Below are positions 59,321 through 64,000 of a stretch of 64,000 bases of DNA, one piece after another. Each line of letters begins with the position of its first letter. Position 1 is the first letter of the stretch. The position numbers and the translations under genes are program-made. Location of the stretch: the NCBI GenBank assembly GCA_021234155.1, contig JAJEKV010000103.1:2356001-2420000 (forward strand). The letters are read 5' to 3'. Under the pieces are notes generated by a model. The model was not told where the DNA came from and ran no database searches. It saw only the letters and a list, made by a program, of their open reading frames with translations. The DNA comes from Isoetes taiwanensis (lineage: Eukaryota > Streptophyta > Lycopodiopsida > Isoetales > Isoetaceae).

Positions 59321-59385
59321 AAGGAAGGAAGGAAGGAAGGAAGTATATTTTTACGTCGCACCACAAAGGCAGCGTCACGAAGGAC
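59321..59385 (-). mobile_element. Truncated retroelement end with (GGAA)n tail
   Basis: On the minus strand it reads GTGGTGCGACGTAAAAATAT then ACTTCCTTCC repeats. This matches the GTGGACGTTAAACTATACTT(CCTT)n end at 54,860-54,905. Confidence 0.5.
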
Positions 59386-59462
59386 ATGCGACCACAAGTA
59401 CAAAGAAAACAAAAATACCTTTCAAAGTTCAATAGGAATAGATTTCAGAAATACTTGAAGGA

Positions 59463-59786
59463 TTAACATATTAACAGGTTGCATATGTTGATATAGTGAT
59501 ATAGGGTTTTATCATGCTCACCTTTTCCATGTGAGCTAGTAAAAAAATTCCAGACGATGTCCTTTTCGAGACGTTTGTGAAATCTGTCTAAGAAATGAAA
59601 TGGTCTTGACTGTGAGGACTTAAACTGTGAGGAACAGCCATTACTCCAAAAAACATGCTTGTTATAGATAATTCCCATAGACTGTAGCCAATTCGCATGA
59701 TTTTGGAGACAATGTTGGACAAACTCAGTATCATGAGTTTTATCATCACATATATAAGAATGAGTCTCCTTTACAATTCCTCTCAA
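59463..59786 (-). pseudogene. Transposon-encoded protein fragment
   Basis: A 107-codon frame with CDDKTHDTEFVQHCLQNH, VFWSNGCSSQFKSSQ and IVWNFFTSSHGKGEHD. The series 'DD..HD..FV', 'SDGC..QFK' and 'NF..S.HGKG..D' is known to me from repeat-associated proteins of plants and some animals, likely transposases. I do not assign a superfamily. Ends are missing and neighbours are unrelated. Confidence 0.4.
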
Positions 59787-59789
59787 TGA

Positions 59790-60548
59790 GTCTTTTCTTC
59801 TCTCTTTTGCAACTTTTTTTTTCTTGGTCTCTTTTTTTCTTCTTCCTTCTTTTGTCTTTCTTCTGCCACTGTTTCTTTCATTCTCCTGTAAGTGATGTGC
59901 ACAAGAATGGAGACCTGGTCAGTATGTCAATGGTAGGATTGAGCTTCCTGTTGAATTTTGAATCCATAGTTTTCTGCAAAATCTATCACAGAGACAATAG
60001 TATCATCTTGAAGTGTTGCCAAACATTGCCTGAATTGTTAGGCTTGCCAATGAGCTCTGTAACTATTTGGAACAAAGTTCTTCAAAGTTTTAGTTGCATG
60101 CTGATGGAATTCAAAAGGAGAACTGCTTTGTATGCCAATCTTGTAACCCGCGTGTTTTTTGCCCCGCCCTACTTTCTTTGTTCTCGACTTCTAGCTGCAA
60201 AATGAAATAAGCTTAAATTTTCTTCATTCAAACTTATACAGCAAAATATAAAATAGATCTACCTTTTCAAACACTTTTCAATTAATCTCTAGCTTATTAA
60301 TCTTAATCTTTTCTCTCGGGCATGTGGACAGCCTGTATTAAAATCAATCAAGTGCGTGAAATTCAAGGTAAATAAAACTGGAAATTACAACCTCTTCAAA
60401 CCACATATATATTACATCACCAGATTTGCTTGTTTTTTTTTTGGAAATACTAGAGGTTTGTTCAATACACGGTAAGTGCTCATTGTGAAGACTATTTTTG
60501 CATCTGAAATGTGACGCCCTAAAACATAATAACCTTTTAGCTAGTAAA
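59790..60548. other. Intergenic, one unrecognised open frame
   Basis: A plus-strand frame runs to 60,205 after a pyrimidine-rich start (about 59,790-59,890). Its texture is only weakly coding and no domain is recognised. The rest is A+T-rich. Confidence 0.3.
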
Positions 60549-62067
60549 TATAGAATTTCAGAGCGCTCAGCGGATAACTAACATGCACAACTAGATTACA
60601 GAATTTGGTTGGAGTCCTGCCACGTAGTTACATGATTTTATAGATAGCAAACAGACACAGCTACGAAAGTAACGGACGTGACTCTGATCAGGGACATGAC
60701 TTTTGGATCCATGTCATTGATCCATATATATAATGTCACGTGTACATCGGCTATTATCCAATACTCCCATTGCCACTGTACACATTTTACAGATTGAATA
60801 CACATCATCTGCTTCCACTGAAACTTGAATATTTTTTCTCCCACTGGATTTACACAATTCTTTTGCTTCCACGGGATCTAAAATAATAAATCACGAACAT
60901 AATTTGCTTTGGACACTCTTTTGCATAATGTTCTTTCTCGTCACAACAAAAACATTGACGAATCTTCTTCAATTCTTCTGGACTTAGTTTCTTTCCTTTC
61001 CATTTTGATGCTGCAAGAAATGCTTTATCTTCCATGGCAGATATTTCTTGATGTACCCTTTTTCTTTTGACAATTTCTTCTTTTAAAATAGGTTATCACT
61101 TGATCAGGAGATAAATTATCACGATTATTTAATGTTGCCTCCAACTGCCCAAATGAACTAGGAAGACTGGATATAAAAGTAGCCACCTGCTCTTTGGGAT
61201 CCACTTATCACCTACAACCGCCAATTGCTGCACCAAGATCTTGAATCTGCACACTGCTTTCCCAATTTCTTCACTATCATCAATACCGAAATTGCGGAAT
61301 TCTTGTCGCAGAAACATCTTCATTGACTCTTCCTTTGATTCATAAATATCAACAAGAGTTTTGCCGGGCTTCATGTACAGAATCCTTGCTGCTCACATCA
61401 AGTACTTGCTGATTTCCTAATGCTGCCACAATTAAATCATATGCCTTATTGTCACGAATTTGCCACTTTGTCTCTGTGCCTGTCACAATACTCCAGAGAT
61501 CTCTTTGACAGAATAAAGATTTCATCCTCACCTTCCAGATGTAAAAACCTTCACCATCAAATCTGTCAATAGATGTCTTCTTCAATATCACGTTTGAAGC
61601 CATCCTTGAATCTTGCACTCTAGAATTATCACACACAAATATAATAAGATAGATTTTCCCTCTACAAATATCTTCAACTAATTTTAGGGCCTTTTCCTAA
61701 TCTGACATAAGCTCACTAATTTAAGGATGGGCTCTCAGCCATCATCGCTGCAATACAGAGAGCGAGTTGGTCATGAATTTGAAGCCTTTTCCTGGACCCC
61801 AGCAATGCCCTTCTTCACATCAGCCTCTTCAAAGCCAAAGCTCGATACCATGTAGAATTTTAGAGCACTCTCTAGGATAACTAACATGCACAACTAGATT
61901 ACGTAATTTAGTTGGAATCCGCCAACCCAATTACTTGATTTTATAGATAGCAAACAAAGACAGCTACTTTAAATTGATGGATGTGACTCAACAAGGACAT
62001 GACTTTTTGGATCCACATCATTGATCCACATATACAATGCCATGTGTACAATGGCTAGTATCCAACA
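60549..62067 (-). mobile_element. Copia D: two short LTRs and gag only, pol deleted
   Basis: LTRs at 60,549-60,763 (3') and 61,851-62,067 (5') are about 216 bp each. Read along the element they run TGTTGGATACTAGCC...AAAATTCTACA, with TG...CA ends in the right copy. The PBS TGGTATCGAGC follows the 5' LTR at 61,839-61,849, and a purine end (AATGGGAG) precedes the 3' LTR. The interior of about 1.1 kb holds only a frameshifted gag with IDRFDGEGFYIWKVRMKSLF, EEIGKAVCRFKIL and a knuckle CFCCDEKEHYAKEC. Protease, integrase and RT are gone. It is a non-autonomous derivative; flanking target-site duplications were not recognised. Confidence 0.8.
60850..61600 (-). pseudogene. Copia D gag remnant
   Basis: UBN2-type gag in three frames: MASNVILKKTSIDRFDGEGF starting at about 61,600, then MKMFLRQEFRNFG near 61,320, then a CCHC knuckle (C-x2-C-x4-H-x4-C) near 60,920-60,960. 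Gag would form the virus-like particle of the element. Broken by at least two shifts. Confidence 0.7.
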
Positions 62068-62324
62068 AGAACCGGTAAGTTTGTTGCGGTGTGGCAAAAA
62101 AATGTTATAGCCAATAAACCTCAAAGTTTAGGCAAAAGAATTTCGCATGTAATACTTAGATTAGTGCTTAATACTTGCCGTATAGTCTAATGCAGAGACC
62201 TCAGGCTAGGCCGGCTAGTTCTAAGAATTATGGCTCTAACAATAAGTGGTGTAGCCAGAGGGACGAAATAAACAACAAATGGAAAGAAAGGCAGTCGAAG
62301 GAATTTTTGGCAAAATGTATAAAC

Positions 62325-62382
62325 ACATAAAGGTAACTTTAATAAATAGATACATAGATAGTATTTTAACGTCCATGGAGAT
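62325..62382 (-). mobile_element. Retroelement end with (TCTA)n-like tail
   Basis: Minus strand: GATCTCCATGGACGTTAAAA followed by TACTATCTATGTATCTATT. Same 3' end as at 54,014, 54,858 and 14,559 but with another tail unit. Confidence 0.5.
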
Positions 62383-64000
62383 CACAATAGGGTATTAAAG
62401 TTATTTAACATTAAAGTGACTTTAATGTGTAAAGTGACTTCAACAACTATGATCTTCCCAACATGGATGATATTGGATGTTGGAGACGTGGTGAGTGTGA
62501 GACATGGACTTGCAACATGGTTAAGGTCGCGTAATAGTCCTGGGTTGTACATACAACACAGGAAGTGTACAAGATTAAAAACTGTCTAAAAAGTCACCTC
62601 TGAATTTATCTGTTGATTATTTATTCGAGAGGCATGGAAGCATCAATATGTAAGGCAATGGATGGATTGCACAATTTTGAAACATGTACTTTAGAACTAC
62701 CTTACGAGCATTGAGATGCACATGGCTTTATTAGTTGCATCAATGCATTGTGTTAACGAAAAGAAACCTTACAAATAAACAACTATAATATAATGAGAAT
62801 AGTTTATTCCATTTACTAATATCATTGATGAAAATACTATTTGTTAGCGTATTTAACCGATCTATTGACCCATATGAGCACATTAATAGTACAGCACTTG
62901 AAACTACTTTGACCTAGTTTAGTTGTTCTATCAAGGTGGCATAAATTGGCACAAGGTTTTTTCATTAAAAAATAAAAGCAATGGTGTTAATGTCTATAAA
63001 AGCACTACAATTGTCTCAATAGAATACTATAGCCACCGCAAATGCTAAAACCGATGTAATTCAAACCGCTCTCATGTGGATATATTAAACTCTCTCTTTC
63101 TATTTACTTCTATGTATGGTCGTGAAAAAGTAAGAAATTTAACCACATGCACCCTCCCCGGGGCAAACTCGGAGAGACGTAATAGCATGAACATGTCCTT
63201 ATCTTTGAGATCGAGTAGCATAAGTCCTAAGAAGATATTGAAGGTTTCAAACAACCATAATCTAAAGCCATGTTAATGCATAAAATGCTTCAATTTGAAC
63301 ATATTCAACCATAATTCAAGCCATGTTAATGCATAAAATGCTTGAATTTTGAGCTATGAAACATTAATGTAGTTATGCATTAAGTTCAGACATTCCATGC
63401 ATAACCCAATTATGAAGTTGAAAGCTGCATTAACTCGTTATTTGAATGCGGTAAACTTGATGTGAAGATGTTAAACTTATGTGACTGGGAATATATAAAA
63501 TCACCATTGGGAATTTGCAGTATCTGTTGACATTAATTTAAGCACAAGTGTGACATCAATGGCGCTGGGGAGTGGGGCAAAAGACTATTTTGAGGCGGCG
63601 CGTAGAGCGAGGCAGATAATGGGAGGACAAATTTGCAAATGTGGGTATGGAAGGAAGGAGAAAAAAATGAAAAGGGGCACGGGAAGGAACTCAAGTCCCA
63701 AGGATACAAAATCCTTATATTAGGGGCCAATGGTGGAAATAAACATGTGCAAATAAAAATAGAAATAACAAAGGATGTGTGTGGGCCTGGGGTAACACAG
63801 CAGGCAGGCAGAAATCCGGCGTCGACTGAGGCGCTTCAAAAAAACACCATAGCCGGCAGTTCAAGAATGCAGCATTCTGGCCACGATTGCGTGAGTAAAA
63901 CCCTTAAATCCTTTCAGAGCGTACAGCCCAATCCTTCGGTTTGGTTGGCTGCACCTGTTCATGTTAGCTGTCTCTATTCTATTTCTCGTTCTTCTTCTTC
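62383..64000. other. Intergenic to window end; one 55-bp tandem duplication
   Basis: A+T-rich DNA without a recognised gene. A direct duplication with copies starting at 63,252 and 63,307 (AACCATAATYYAAGCCATG) is clear. The last 200 bp are richer in G+C and end in TTCTTCTTCTTC; they could be the 5' region of a gene beyond the window. Confidence 0.4.

Overview
The window looks like nuclear DNA of a land plant with a repeat-rich genome. The support is plant-specific protein families: a RETICULATA-related chloroplast protein, an AP2/ERF factor, a TAB2 homologue, an F-box protein of the SKIP5 type, MND1, a KIN-14 kinesin fragment and a PLS-type PPR remnant. Genes are spliced with GT-AG introns of roughly 75-600 bp and sit among decayed retrotransposons. 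I cannot fix the lineage; the mix of transposon remnants would suit a fern or gymnosperm, but that is only an impression.

Layout. 0-4 kb: LINE debris and non-coding DNA. 4.2-8.3 kb: the RETICULATA-related gene (+) and, convergent to it, an AP2/ERF gene (-). 8.5-13 kb: tandem duplications and DNA without a recognisable gene. 13.1-24.4 kb: a nest of Ty1/Copia elements on the minus strand. Copia A has two LTRs and a decayed gag-pol. Its right LTR is shared with a second partial A copy, which is fused to a different family (Copia B). Copia B is split by a 2.8 kb composite of foldback (hairpin) elements. 24.4-25.4 kb: GT-rich and microsatellite DNA. 25.7-32.9 kb: a near-palindrome of about 7 kb whose two outer arms are long arrays of a 19-bp satellite in opposite orientation and whose inner arms are unique sequence. 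This resembles the architecture of Foldback transposons and is the most unusual object in the window. 33-40 kb: decayed GDSL, LINE and Ty3/Gypsy fragments. 40.9-47.4 kb: a compact gene island with MND1 (-), TAB2 (+) and an F-box SKIP5-like gene (-). MND1 and TAB2 are head to head, 158 bp between start codons. 48.7-51.8 kb: decayed KIN-14 and PPR sequences. 53-64 kb: an unrecognised short ORF, further Copia debris, transposase-like fragments, a degenerate gene combining a coiled coil, a Cys/His motif and an FCP1/NIF-type phosphatase domain, and a pol-less Copia element with both LTRs.

The genes do not form a pathway. The chloroplast proteins (RETICULATA-related, TAB2) and the meiotic protein MND1 are ordinary housekeeping or developmental genes. 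Several frameshifts in otherwise well-preserved exons (TAB2, SKIP5-like) fall in short homopolymers, so they may be assembly errors rather than true lesions. Family assignments come from reading motifs by eye, without database searches.
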